A stretch of 64,000 bases of DNA from Magnetospirillum sp. 15-1. Lineage in GTDB: Bacteria > Pseudomonadota > Alphaproteobacteria > Rhodospirillales > Magnetospirillaceae. A program made the position numbers and the translations under genes. Positions within the stretch are counted from its first letter, which is position 1; every line of letters starts with the position of its first letter. The notes beneath the pieces are model-generated. The model made no database searches and was not told where the DNA came from. It saw nothing but the letters and a program-made list of their open reading frames with translations. The stretch spans positions 55,822-119,821 of the forward strand of contig NZ_FXXN01000014.1 of the NCBI RefSeq assembly GCF_900184795.1, written 5' to 3'. This document shows, piece after piece, positions 26,510 to 35,900 of the stretch.

Positions 26510-29289
26510 GCGCCGCCCCGGCCGGGGGTGGGGGGAAGGTCGAGAAGGTCCAGACGTACTGCTACCAGTGTGTGGCGGGCCCTGACCTCATGACCGTGAA
26601 GGTGGTCGACGGCGTCGCCACCGAGATCGAGCCCAATTTCAAGGCGGCCGATACCCACCCGGCCGAGGGCAAGGTTTGCGTCAAGGCGTTCGGACTGATT
26701 CAGAAGTCCTATACGCCGCACCGCATCCTCACTCCCATGAAGCGGACCAACCCCAAGAAGGGGAAGGACCAGGACCCCGGCTTCGTGCCCATCTCGTGGG
26801 ACGAGGCGATGAGCACCATCGCCGAGAAGCTGAAGACCATCCGCGCCGAGGGGCTGGTGGACGCGGCCGGCTATCCCAAGTTCGCCGCCTCGTTCGGTGG
26901 CGCCGGCACGCCCACCCAGTACATGGGCTCGCTCACCGCCTTCCTGTCGGCCTGGGGCCCCATCGATTTCGGCTTCGGCTCGGGTCAGGGCGTCAAGTGC
27001 TATCACTCAGAGCACCTGTACGGCGAATTCTGGCATCGCGGCTACGTGATCACGCCGGATACGCCGCGCGTCAACTACATCATCAATTGCGGCGCCAACC
27101 ATGAAGCGTCGGGCGGCGTCTGCGGCGTCTACCGCCACGCCGAAGCCCGCGCCCGCGGCGCCAAGCGCATCCAGGTGGAACCGCATCTGTCGGTGACCGG
27201 CGCCTGCTCGGCCGAGTGGCTGCCCATCAGGCCCAAGACCGACGCCGCCTTCCTGATGACGCTTCTGAACGTGCTGGTCCACGAGGCCAAGCGCGAGCGC
27301 CTCGATCTGGAGTTCCTGAAGAACACCACGTCGAGCCCCTATCTGATCGGCCCCGACGGCTGGTATCTGCGCGACCCCGAGACCAACAAGCCGCTGCTGT
27401 GGGACGAGAGGACGGGACGCGCCGTACCCCACGACACCGCCGGCGCGACTCCCGCCCTGGAGGGCCGCTTTACCGTCGCCCGCGCCGTGACGCTGGGCGC
27501 CGACGACGAGCGCTGGGAGCACACCGACGTCGAAGGCGTCACCGCCTTCACCAAGTTCGCCGAGCACATCAGGGACTACACGCCCTCCTGGGGCGCCAAG
27601 GTCTGCGACGTGCCCGAGGCGAGTATCCGCAAGATCGCCAACGAGTTCCTCGACAACGCCTGCGTCGGCCAGACCATCGACATCGATGGGCAGACCATGC
27701 CCTATCGCCCGGTGGCGGTGACGCTGGGCAAGACGGTCAACAACGGCTGGGGCGGCGCCGAGTGCTGCTGGGCCCGGACCATGCTGGCCGTGCTGGTGGG
27801 CGCGCTGGAGGTTCCCGGCGGCACCATCGGCACCACCATCCGCATCAACCGCCCGGCCGCCAACCGGCTGGAAAGCTTCGAGGGCTGCCTCGACGGCTTC
27901 ATGGAATACCCCTTCAATCCCACCGACAGGGACACCTGGAAGGCCAATCCGATCATCCGGAACGCCTACAAGATGCTGGTGCCGCTGGTGGGCAATTCCT
28001 CGTGGAGCCCGGCGCTGGGGCCGACCCAGTTCTCGTACATGTTCCTGGACGAGCCCCAGGATCAGATTCCGCGCGCCACCTTCCCGGAATTCCTGCTGGT
28101 CTACCGCACCAATCCGGTGATCTCGTTCTGGGATACCGACCGGGTGGCCGACGTGGTGTCGCACATGCCCTTCGTGGTGTGCTTCGCCCATACCCGGGAC
28201 GAGACCAACCACTTCGCCGACATCTTGCTGCCCGACGCCACCGACCTGGAAGGCACGCAGCTGATCCGCATCGGCGGCACCAAGTTCCAGGAGCAGTACT
28301 GGAAGACCCAGGGTTTCGCGCTGCGCCAGCCCAGCGTCAAGCCCCAGGGCGAGGCCCGCGACTTCACCGACATCGCCACCGATCTGGCGGTGCGCACCGG
28401 CCTGCAGGAAAAGTACGTCGCGGCCATCAACCGCGGCTCCCACGGCGTGCCGCTCAAGGGTCCCAAATGGGATTTCAGCCTGCCGCTGGACAAGGTTCCG
28501 ACCCTGGAAGACGTGTGGGATGCGTCCTGCCGCTCGGCTTCCGCCGAATTGACCGACGGCGCCGAATCACAGGGCCTGGACTGGTGGAAGCAGAACGGCT
28601 TCCGCACCATTCCGTTCCCGGAAACCAACTGGTTCCTGACCCCGGCGCTGAAGGCCAAGGGCCTGCGCTACGAGCTGCCCTACCAGGAGCGCCTGACCCG
28701 CATCGGCCGTCAGTTGGGCAACCGCCTGAAGGAAGCCGGCATCACCTGGTGGGATCACCAGCTGACCGAGTACCGGCCGCTGATGGACTGGCACGACTTC
28801 CCCGGCTATTGGGAACAGAGCGTGGTCGAGCACGGCGGCAAGGTGGAGGATTTCCCCTTCTGGGTGGTCACCGCGCGGTCCATGCAATACGCCTGGGGCT
28901 CCAACATGCACATCCCGCTGATGCGGGAAGTGTCGGGCAACATCAAGGGCCATGACGGCGTGGTGATGAACCCGGAAGCCGCCCGCAAGATCGGCGTCAA
29001 GGAGGGCGAGCGCATCGTCGTCACCGCGCCCACCGGCAAGAGCGTCGCCGGCCGCGTGGTGCTGTCCCAGGGCATCCGCCCCGACACCATCTTGATGATG
29101 AGCCAGTTCGACCACTGGGCCACCCCGGTGGCCAAGGACTTCGACGTGCCCAGCATGAACCGCCTGACCGCCATGACCATGCAGTTGACCGACGCCACCG
29201 GCTCGGCCGCCGATCTGTCCAGGGTCGCCATCCGCAAGGCGCGACCTGACGAGCAGGGGTGGCGGGGCGAGCAGAGGAGGCGGTCATGA
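26506..29289 (+). CDS. padB: Molybdopterin oxidoreductase, phenylacetyl-CoA:acceptor oxidoreductase PadB-like
   Basis: A 927-residue catalytic subunit of the DMSO-reductase superfamily. In a PadBCD enzyme it would oxidise the alpha-carbon of phenylacetyl-CoA to phenylglyoxylate level using a Mo (or W) bis-pterin cofactor. The N-terminal Fe-S motif has Cys19, Cys22 and Cys58, but the third Cys position is Pro26 with Asp27 next to it. Cys165 (GVKCYHSEH) is a candidate metal ligand. There is no Tat signal, so it faces the cytoplasm. The start overlaps the thioesterase stop. PadB is judged from subunit order, aromatic neighbours and lack of Tat; another Mo enzyme of this family is possible. Confidence 0.7.
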   Translation: MSAAPAGGGGKVEKVQTYCYQCVAGPDLMTVKVVDGVATEIEPNFKAADTHPAEGKVCVKAFGLIQKSYTPHRILTPMKRTNPKKGKDQDPGFVPISWDEAMSTIAEKLKTIRAEGLVDAAGYPKFAASFGGAGTPTQYMGSLTAFLSAWGPIDFGFGSGQGVKCYHSEHLYGEFWHRGYVITPDTPRVNYIINCGANHEASGGVCGVYRHAEARARGAKRIQVEPHLSVTGACSAEWLPIRPKTDAAFLMTLLNVLVHEAKRERLDLEFLKNTTSSPYLIGPDGWYLRDPETNKPLLWDERTGRAVPHDTAGATPALEGRFTVARAVTLGADDERWEHTDVEGVTAFTKFAEHIRDYTPSWGAKVCDVPEASIRKIANEFLDNACVGQTIDIDGQTMPYRPVAVTLGKTVNNGWGGAECCWARTMLAVLVGALEVPGGTIGTTIRINRPAANRLESFEGCLDGFMEYPFNPTDRDTWKANPIIRNAYKMLVPLVGNSSWSPALGPTQFSYMFLDEPQDQIPRATFPEFLLVYRTNPVISFWDTDRVADVVSHMPFVVCFAHTRDETNHFADILLPDATDLEGTQLIRIGGTKFQEQYWKTQGFALRQPSVKPQGEARDFTDIATDLAVRTGLQEKYVAAINRGSHGVPLKGPKWDFSLPLDKVPTLEDVWDASCRSASAELTDGAESQGLDWWKQNGFRTIPFPETNWFLTPALKAKGLRYELPYQERLTRIGRQLGNRLKEAGITWWDHQLTEYRPLMDWHDFPGYWEQSVVEHGGKVEDFPFWVVTARSMQYAWGSNMHIPLMREVSGNIKGHDGVVMNPEAARKIGVKEGERIVVTAPTGKSVAGRVVLSQGIRPDTILMMSQFDHWATPVAKDFDVPSMNRLTAMTMQLTDATGSAADLSRVAIRKARPDEQGWRGEQRRRS

Positions 29290-29939
29290 CCAAATGGGCC
29301 ATCGTCGCCGATCTGGGCCGCTGCGTCGGCTGCCAGACCTGCACCACCGCCTGTCGTCATGCCAACGCCACGCCGCCCGGCGTGCAGTACCGCAAGGTGC
29401 TGGACATGGAGGTGGGCACCTTCCCCGACGTGCGCCGCGTCTTCGTGCCGGTGGGCTGCATGCATTGCGACGAGCCGCCGTGCCGCGACGTCTGCCCGAC
29501 CACGGCGACCACCAAGCGCGCCGACGGCATGGTGATGATCGACTACGACATCTGCATCGGCTGCGGCTATTGCATCGTCGCCTGTCCCTATCAGGCCCGC
29601 TACAAGGTCTCCAAGCCCACCTTCGCCTTCAAGGACGCCGAAACGCAGAATGAGCGGGCGCGTTACGACGAACGCTTGCTTGGCGTCGCGCAGAAGTGCA
29701 CCTTCTGCGTCGACCGGGTCGATTACGGGCTGGCCAACGGGTTGACCCCCGGAGTGGCGCCGGAAGCGACTCCCGCCTGCGTCAATTCCTGCCTGTCCAA
29801 GGCGTTGACGTTCGGCGACACCGAAGACCCGAACAGCAACGTCAGCAAGCTGTTGAAGCGGTACAAGTCGTTCCGCATGCACGAGGAACTCGGGACCGGT
29901 CCCAACATTCACTATCTGTGGGAGACCGAGGACGAATGA
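29286..29939 (+). CDS. padC: 4Fe-4S ferredoxin-type subunit, PadC-like
   Basis: A 217-residue electron-transfer subunit of the DmsB/NrfC type that would link PadB to the membrane anchor. Four cluster motifs are visible: CVGCQTCTTAC (near 14-24), CMHCDEPPCRDVC (near 59-71), CIGCGYCIVAC (near 91-101), and CTFC with a later CVNSC (near 139 and 167). The start overlaps the padB-like stop (ATGA), so the two are translationally coupled. Confidence 0.8.
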   Translation: MTKWAIVADLGRCVGCQTCTTACRHANATPPGVQYRKVLDMEVGTFPDVRRVFVPVGCMHCDEPPCRDVCPTTATTKRADGMVMIDYDICIGCGYCIVACPYQARYKVSKPTFAFKDAETQNERARYDERLLGVAQKCTFCVDRVDYGLANGLTPGVAPEATPACVNSCLSKALTFGDTEDPNSNVSKLLKRYKSFRMHEELGTGPNIHYLWETEDE

Positions 29940-30868
29940 GCGAGGATTTCGAAGACGCCCCCGGCATGCGCCACCTGGGCCTGTCCCCCTGGCTGCAGAC
30001 CGCCTGGGATCTGCGCGCCGCCGGCAATTTCATCGGCGGCGGGTCGGGTACCGGCCTGCTGATCCTCACCTCGCTGGGCGCCTTTGGCGGCCTGTACAGC
30101 CGGGTGCTGCTGATCGCCGGCCTCGCCCTGGTCGGCCTCGGCCTGTTCAGCGTGTTCCTCGAGATCGGCCGTCCCCTGCGGGCGCTGAACGTCCTGCTGG
30201 GCGGCAAGCGTAGCTGGATGACGCGGGAAGCCTTCGTCGCCGGCGTGCTGTTCCCCCTGGGCGCCGCCGCCCTGATCTGGCCCGATCTGGCCAAGCTGGT
30301 GTGGATTCCGGCCGTGGCCTATCTCTACTGCCAGGCCCGCATCCTGGAAGCCGCCAAGGGCATTCCCACCTGGCGCTCGCCGCTGATCCTGCCGCTGACC
30401 ATCGCCAGCGGTCTGGCCGAGGGTGCCGGTGTCCTGCTGGTCCTGGGCACCCTGGTGCTGGACGGCGGGGCGCCCGAATGGGTAGCCGGCACGCTGGTCG
30501 CCACCATCGCCGCCCGCATCTTCGTGTGGATGTTCTACCGCCGCCGCATGGTGGAGGGCGAGGCGCCGGTCGAGGCGGCCGCCGTGCTGATCCGCTTCTC
30601 CATGCCCTTCACGCTGGGCGGCAACATCATCCCCATCGCCTTCCTGGTGATCGCCGGCATCCAGCCGGACATCCGCGCCGCCGCCCTGGCCGCCGCCGGA
30701 TTGGCCGCCATGGCGGGCGGCTGGGCCATGAAGATCGTCATCGTCACCAAGGCGGCCCAGAACCAGGGATTCGCCATCAACCATTCCCCCGCCCGCGGCG
30801 GGGGGACGTCCGGCCCCGGCTTCAAGCCGGGCTGGCGCGAGGTCCCGAAGGACAACAGCAAGAAATAA
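29936..30868 (+). CDS. padD: Membrane anchor subunit, PadD-like (NrfD/DmsC family)
   Basis: A 310-residue hydrophobic protein with about 8 TM helices, typical of NrfD/DmsC quinone-reactive anchors. It begins with a short polar cytoplasmic segment (MSEDFEDAPGMRHLGLS) and ends with a basic tail. It would pass electrons from the Fe-S subunit to the quinone pool. The start overlaps the upstream stop (ATGA). Together the three genes match the size and order of phenylacetyl-CoA:acceptor oxidoreductase subunits. Confidence 0.75.
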   Translation: MSEDFEDAPGMRHLGLSPWLQTAWDLRAAGNFIGGGSGTGLLILTSLGAFGGLYSRVLLIAGLALVGLGLFSVFLEIGRPLRALNVLLGGKRSWMTREAFVAGVLFPLGAAALIWPDLAKLVWIPAVAYLYCQARILEAAKGIPTWRSPLILPLTIASGLAEGAGVLLVLGTLVLDGGAPEWVAGTLVATIAARIFVWMFYRRRMVEGEAPVEAAAVLIRFSMPFTLGGNIIPIAFLVIAGIQPDIRAAALAAAGLAAMAGGWAMKIVIVTKAAQNQGFAINHSPARGGGTSGPGFKPGWREVPKDNSKK

Positions 30869-30941
30869 GCATCGCCCGGCCGGTGGGAGCGTCTCCCTAT
30901 TTCCGTGCGCGAGAGCGAGCGAAAGAGAGGAGAGGCTTTTG

Positions 30942-32876
30942 ATGGTCAAGACTTTGGATGCCGCGGCGCTGGGCGTTGCGGTGGGCGAGAGCGGCGACGA
31001 CCTGCGCGTCGTCCTGATCAACACCCGTGAATTCGGCATGGTGCTGTCGGCCGGGCTGGGGGCGCGCGACGCCGCCCTGGCCGAGGGTGTGTTCCACAAG
31101 GACCGCGCCGTCATCCACGCCTCGGTGGAACTGACCGATGGCGCCGGCTTCCTGGCCCGCTTCAAGCGCACCTTCGCCTACCAGCGGCTGGCGGCCCGGG
31201 GCAATGCCCCCGACGCAGCGCTGGAGCGCTGCTTCGCCGCCCTGATCGATTTCGGCCGTTCCGAGGCGGCCGGGACCACCGGCGAGGTGGTTCTGGAACT
31301 TGCCGCCGACAAGGCGGGCCTGCGCGGCTCCGTCACCTCCCGGCCTTGCGAGGCGGCCCCCACCCGGCTGGCCCGGCCCATCGCCAAGATCGACAAGCTG
31401 ATCCATCCGGAAAAGATCGGCATCATCGGCGTGTCGGCCAACGGCATGAATTTCGGCCGCATCATCCTCAAGAACCTGATGGGCAGCGGTTGCCCCAAGG
31501 AACGGCTGGTGATCATCCGCCCCGAGGAGACCGAGATCGACGGGGTCAAGTGCGTGGAAAGCCTCGCCGCCCTGCCGGCCAAGCTGGACCTGCTGATCGT
31601 CGCGGTGCCGTCGGGCGCCGTCTATCCCCTGGTGGATGAGATCATCGCCACCGACAAGGTTCATGCGGTGATGCTGATCCCCGGCAGCCTGGGCGAGACC
31701 GAGGCCAGCCGCGAGCCGGCCGCCGCCCTGGCGGCCCGCATCAACGCCGCCCATGGCAAGGGCGACGGCGGCCCGGTGTTCCTGGGCGCCAACTGCCTGG
31801 GCGTGGTCAGCCATCCCGGCGGCTACGATTCGTGGTTCATCCCCCTGGAGCGCCTGCCCAAGCCGCAGAAGAAGGCCAAGCGTAATTCGGTGCTGCTGTC
31901 GCAGTCCGGCGCCTTCATGATCACCCGCCTCTCCCGCAATCCGTGGCTGGACCCCGCCTACATGCTGGCGCTGGGCAATCAGACCGATCTCACCCACGGC
32001 GATCTGCTGACCTATTTCACCGCCCGCGACGATATCGAGACCATCGGCATCTATGTCGAGGGCTTCAAGGACGGCGACGGCCTCGACTTCGTGCGCGCCG
32101 TGCGCCGCGCCGTGGCCGGCGGCAAGCAGGTGGTGGTCTACAAGTCGGGCCGCACCGATGCCGGCGCGGCCGGCGTCATGGGCCATACCGCCTCGGTGGC
32201 CGGCGACCCGGTGCTGTTCGAATCGGTGGTGCGCCAGGCCGGCGCCATGGTGGCCGAGGACGTCGACACCTTCGACGACCTGTTCTACATCGCCGGCGCC
32301 TTCCACCATAAGACCATCGGCGGCAACCGGGTGGGCGGCATCTCGGGGGCCGGCTTCGAGGCGGTGGGCATCGCCGATTCCACCGTCGCCGAAACCTTCC
32401 GCCTGGAGATGGGGGAACTTACCCCCGCCACCGTGGCCAAGGTGCAGCAGATCCTGGTGGACAAGAAACTGGACGCCCTGGTCACCGTCAGAAACTCCAT
32501 CGACATCAATCCCGGCGCCGACGACGAGTGCCACCTGTCCATCACCGAGGCCTTCGCCCAGGACCCCAATATCGACGCCGTGGTGGTGGGCATGGACCCC
32601 ACCGCTCCGTCGGTCATGGCCCTGGTGGAGAGCAAGCTGCGTCCCGGCTGGGACCTGGCCAATCCCAAGAGCAGCCTCCACCTTTTCCCGCCCATCGTCG
32701 AGCGTAACGACAAGCCCATCGTCGCCATCGTCGACGGCGGACCGCTCTACGACACCATGGCCGCCGGGCTGATGGACAAGGGCGTCTGCGTGTTCCGCAA
32801 CTGCATGCGCGGCACCAAGGCCCTGACCCGCTATGTCGAGGCCCGCCTCTACGCCGATACCCTGAAGGGGAAGTAG
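30942..32876 (+). CDS. NDP-forming acyl-CoA synthetase, alpha-type, with N-terminal extension
   Basis: A 644-residue protein. Residues 1-140 form an extension I do not recognise. A CoA-binding Rossmann domain (about 148-280, IHPEKIGIIGVSANGMNFG) and a succinyl-CoA-synthetase alpha-like domain follow, with LLSQSGAFMI near 318 and a likely phospho-His in GVMGHTASVAGD near 410. There is no recognisable ATP-grasp beta domain, so a separate beta subunit or a different reaction is needed. The ATG at 30942 follows GAGAGGAGAGG. It lies 73 bp after padD and probably belongs to the same operon; a CoA-ester step in aromatic acid use is inferred. Confidence 0.7.
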   Translation: MVKTLDAAALGVAVGESGDDLRVVLINTREFGMVLSAGLGARDAALAEGVFHKDRAVIHASVELTDGAGFLARFKRTFAYQRLAARGNAPDAALERCFAALIDFGRSEAAGTTGEVVLELAADKAGLRGSVTSRPCEAAPTRLARPIAKIDKLIHPEKIGIIGVSANGMNFGRIILKNLMGSGCPKERLVIIRPEETEIDGVKCVESLAALPAKLDLLIVAVPSGAVYPLVDEIIATDKVHAVMLIPGSLGETEASREPAAALAARINAAHGKGDGGPVFLGANCLGVVSHPGGYDSWFIPLERLPKPQKKAKRNSVLLSQSGAFMITRLSRNPWLDPAYMLALGNQTDLTHGDLLTYFTARDDIETIGIYVEGFKDGDGLDFVRAVRRAVAGGKQVVVYKSGRTDAGAAGVMGHTASVAGDPVLFESVVRQAGAMVAEDVDTFDDLFYIAGAFHHKTIGGNRVGGISGAGFEAVGIADSTVAETFRLEMGELTPATVAKVQQILVDKKLDALVTVRNSIDINPGADDECHLSITEAFAQDPNIDAVVVGMDPTAPSVMALVESKLRPGWDLANPKSSLHLFPPIVERNDKPIVAIVDGGPLYDTMAAGLMDKGVCVFRNCMRGTKALTRYVEARLYADTLKGK

Positions 32877-32890
32877 CCGCTCCTCGCCAC

Positions 32891-32929
32891 CGTCATTCCG
32901 GCAGCGCACCCGCGCTGTCGGGGATGACG
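32891..32929. repeat. Intergenic palindromic element, copy 2
   Basis: An imperfect palindrome with CGTCAT/ATGACG ends and a GCAGCGC/GCGCTGT inner stem, in the convergent gap between the acyl-CoA synthetase and the minus-strand membrane protein. It is closely similar to 2070-2100. It can fold as a terminator-like hairpin for both strands. Confidence 0.5.
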
Positions 32930-32946
32930 GCGGGTCCTGGCGAAGA

Positions 32947-34380
32947 TCAGGCCGAGGGCCTCTTCTTGTCCGCCTGGGCGGCCTCGGCCTCCAGGGCTTC
33001 GTTCTCGGCGCGGATGGACAGCCGCCGCTGGCCGGCAAAGCGCTGGTCAAGGCGTACCGCCCCCACCACGGCGGTGAACAGCGCCAGCCACACCACCCGG
33101 TTCTGATAACGGTCGTGGGGATTGGACAGCGCCCCGCAGACGATGGCGTTGCCGATGATGGCCGCCACCACGACGATCGCCAGCCCGGTGGTGGTGCGGT
33201 CGCGCCGCCGCCATGCCACCGCCAGCAGGACCAGGGTCACCAGCTCGGCCGCCTGATTGATGGGAATCTGGAAGGCGTTCATGGTGTGGAAATCGATGGC
33301 CGGGCGCCGCTGCTGGCGGGCGAAGCGGAACTGCTTGAACTCGTCGGGATAGCGCCGCAACTGGGTCTTGACGAAGTGCCAGGTCATGGGCACCAGGTCC
33401 TCGCCGCTCTCGATGGAATCGATCTGTTCCCAGGTGTTGGCCGCCGCCGCCTTCAGCACGTCCAGGGGAAACAGCCGGATGGCCCCCGAGACGATGCGCC
33501 CTGATTCGTCGTGCATGGCGGTCCAGCCGCCCAGCTCGTCGAAAGGAGAATCCCCCCACAGAAACTCGTCGGCGGTGCGCGGCAGTTCGTCCTTGTGGTC
33601 GCACATCTCCAGGTCGGCACCCTGGGGGCAGACCTCGTCGAGATACTTCTTGGCGATGCCGTTCTGGACGAACAGGGCCAGTTGCAGCACCTGCCCCGAT
33701 TCGGAAAACACGAAACGGCCCATGATGAAATAGTGGCTGACCGGCACCGTCAGGATGCCGCAGACGATGGCCACGATCGGGCCGATCATGCGGGGCCGGG
33801 GCATGCGCAGCAGGAAGCGCGACCCCAGCCACACCACCGCCAGGACCAGCAGCAGACCGGCCGCCACCGCCACGTGGCTCATATGGACGCAGATGGCGAT
33901 CGCGGTGATCACCGTCAGGGCGAAGCGGCGCCAGGGCTGCAGCCCCTCGCCGAAGGCCAGGGCCGCCACGCCCAGGACGGCGACACCGGCGAAGACGTCG
34001 GCCAGCACCTGCGACGACACCCAGGGCAGGCCGGTGAACAGGGCGATCGCCAGCCCGACGCCCAGGAACACCATGTGGCGCCAGCGGCCGATGAAGCCCA
34101 TCACCGCCTCATGCAGCACCCAGGTGGTCAGGATGGCGTGCACCAGGGGCATGGCCCACAGGGTGCCGAAGAATTTGGCGATGGAGCAGAACAACCCGTA
34201 GGTCATGATGCGCCAGATGATCGGCTGGAAGGAGAACGCCATCTCGACGTAATCCTCGCTGTCGAAGTAGATCAGCGGATAGCCGTTCCAGATGGCCGGC
34301 GCCATGAGCAGCAGCACCACCAGCACGAAGGTCAGGGTGTGATACCCCAACTTCCAGCCGGTAAGCGGTACCCTGCTCAT
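32947..34380 (-). CDS. Polytopic membrane protein of unknown function
   Basis: A 477-residue integral membrane protein with about 10 TM helices. A roughly 130-residue polar loop (about 255-385, containing CPQGADLEMCDHK and RTADEFLWGDSPF) lies between the last two membrane blocks. A YFDSEDYVEMAF segment follows TM1, with acidic residues placed as in some polyprenyl-phosphate glycosyltransferases, but the match is too weak to name it. ATG 34380 is chosen because it lies 5 bp after the cysS stop. It is last in the nadE-gltX-cysS block. Confidence 0.55.
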   Translation of the reverse strand: MSRVPLTGWKLGYHTLTFVLVVLLLMAPAIWNGYPLIYFDSEDYVEMAFSFQPIIWRIMTYGLFCSIAKFFGTLWAMPLVHAILTTWVLHEAVMGFIGRWRHMVFLGVGLAIALFTGLPWVSSQVLADVFAGVAVLGVAALAFGEGLQPWRRFALTVITAIAICVHMSHVAVAAGLLLVLAVVWLGSRFLLRMPRPRMIGPIVAIVCGILTVPVSHYFIMGRFVFSESGQVLQLALFVQNGIAKKYLDEVCPQGADLEMCDHKDELPRTADEFLWGDSPFDELGGWTAMHDESGRIVSGAIRLFPLDVLKAAAANTWEQIDSIESGEDLVPMTWHFVKTQLRRYPDEFKQFRFARQQRRPAIDFHTMNAFQIPINQAAELVTLVLLAVAWRRRDRTTTGLAIVVVAAIIGNAIVCGALSNPHDRYQNRVVWLALFTAVVGAVRLDQRFAGQRRLSIRAENEALEAEAAQADKKRPSA

Positions 34381-34385
34381 ACCGG

Positions 34386-35780
34386 TCAGCCCCGCTTCCA
34401 GGTGGTGCCGCCGGCCCCATCTTCCAGCACCACGCCCTTGGCCGCCAGATCCTGGCGGATACGGTCGGCTTCGGCGAAGTTCCTGGCCTTGCGGGCTTCG
34501 GCACGGGCGACGATGGCCGCCTCGATCTCGGCATCGGAGGGACCGTCCGCGGTGCCGGTTCCCTTGAACCACGCCTCGGGGTCCTGGTAGAGCAGGCCCA
34601 GCAGGTGCCCGGAGGCCAGCAGGGCGCCCTTCTTGCGCGCCTTGTCCTCCAGCCCCGTGGCCTTATTGAGGGCACCGGCAAGCTCGTGCAGATGGCTGAT
34701 GGCCAGGGGCGTGTTGAGATCGTCCTCCAGCGCCGCCAGCACCTCGAGCGGCACGCCGGCCTCGTAGCCGTTGGCATCGACGTCGGCGACGGCGCGGAGC
34801 GCGGTGTAGAGACGGTCCAGGGTCGCCTTGGCCTGCTTCAAGCCGTCGGCCGTCCAGTCGAAGGGCTGGTGGTAGTGGGTGGCGAGCATGGCGAGGCGAA
34901 TGGCTTCGCCCCCATGCACCGGATTGGGCGCCTGATCCAGCAGGTCGCGCACGGTGAAGAAGTTGCCCAGCGACTTGGACATCTTCTCGCCTTCCACCAT
35001 CAGCCAGCCGTTGTGCAGCCAGTAGCGGGCGAAGGGCTTGCCGTTGGCGCAGGTGCTTTGCGCGATCTCGTTCTCGTGGTGGGGGAAGACCAGATCCTGG
35101 CCGCCGCCGTGGATGTCGAAGGTCTCGCCCAGATGCTGCAGGCTCATGGCCGAGCACTCGATATGCCAGCCCGGCCGCCCGCGTCCCCAGGGAGAATCCC
35201 AGCCGGGCAGGTCGTCGGACGACGGCTTCCACAGCACGAAGTCGCCCGCGTCCTTCTTGTAGGGCGCCACCTCGACGCGGGCGCCGGCGATCATCTCGTC
35301 CTTGGAGCGGCGCGACAGCATGCCGTAATCGGTCATGGCGCCCACCGCGAACAGCACGTGCCCCTCGGCGGCATAGGCGAAGCCCTTGGCGACCAGCGTC
35401 TCGATCATGGCGACCATCTGGCCGATATGGGCGGTGGCGCGCGGCTCCACGTCGGGCATCAGGCAGTTCAGCGCGCCGATATCCTCGTGGAACATGGCGG
35501 TGGTGCGCTCGGTGATGGCCGAGATGGTCTCGCCGGTGGCCTTGGCCTTGGCGTTGATCTTGTCGTCCACGTCGGTGATGTTGCGCACGTAACGCACCGA
35601 CGGATACAGCGTCTTCAGCAGGCGGTAGAGCACGTCGAAGACGATCACCGGCCTTGCGTTGCCGATATGGGCCCGGTCATAGACCGTGGGACCACAGACA
35701 TACATGCCCACATGGCCGGGAGTCAGCGGCTCGAAGACGTCCTTGGTCCGGGTCAGTGTGTTGTAAAGAACCAACGGCAC
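34386..35780 (-). CDS. cysS: Cysteinyl-tRNA synthetase
   Basis: A class I aminoacyl-tRNA synthetase of 464 residues that charges tRNA-Cys. A HIGH-type motif appears as HIGNARPV near 37, zinc-binding Cys/His residues in WHIECSAMS near 206 and HHENEIAQS near 232, and KMSKS in [10 protein letters not shown] near 267. The length is normal. It lies downstream of gltX with a 120-bp structured spacer and upstream of the membrane protein. Confidence 0.96.
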   Translation of the reverse strand: MPLVLYNTLTRTKDVFEPLTPGHVGMYVCGPTVYDRAHIGNARPVIVFDVLYRLLKTLYPSVRYVRNITDVDDKINAKAKATGETISAITERTTAMFHEDIGALNCLMPDVEPRATAHIGQMVAMIETLVAKGFAYAAEGHVLFAVGAMTDYGMLSRRSKDEMIAGARVEVAPYKKDAGDFVLWKPSSDDLPGWDSPWGRGRPGWHIECSAMSLQHLGETFDIHGGGQDLVFPHHENEIAQSTCANGKPFARYWLHNGWLMVEGEKMSKSLGNFFTVRDLLDQAPNPVHGGEAIRLAMLATHYHQPFDWTADGLKQAKATLDRLYTALRAVADVDANGYEAGVPLEVLAALEDDLNTPLAISHLHELAGALNKATGLEDKARKKGALLASGHLLGLLYQDPEAWFKGTGTADGPSDAEIEAAIVARAEARKARNFAEADRIRQDLAAKGVVLEDGAGGTTWKRG

Positions 35781-35820
35781 GGTATCAGTCTCCTTAAACC
35801 TAAGCCCTCAAGCGCCGGGC

Positions 35821-35898
35821 GCGGGCCTCCGCCCGCTTGGCTCCCGCGCCGTAAGGCGCGCGGCCCCTTGGGCCTATCCAGGTCTCGATGAGACCTGG
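35821..35898. promoter_or_regulatory. Cluster of four hairpins between gltX and cysS
   Basis: Four inverted repeats lie in a row: GCGGGC/GCCCGC (35821-35836), CGCGCC-GTAA-GGCGCG (35845-35860), GGCC/GGCC (35862-35874) and a 9-bp perfect stem around GAT (35878-35898). On the minus-strand transcript they lie between the gltX stop and the cysS start. They could form a terminator or antiterminator, a processing site or a structured leader. Confidence 0.6.
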
Positions 35899-35900
35899 CC

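Noticed and set aside
35781-35900. A T-box or other known riboswitch between gltX and cysS
   Set aside because: No T-box consensus was seen, and the element is between genes rather than at the start of the operon; only hairpins are supported.
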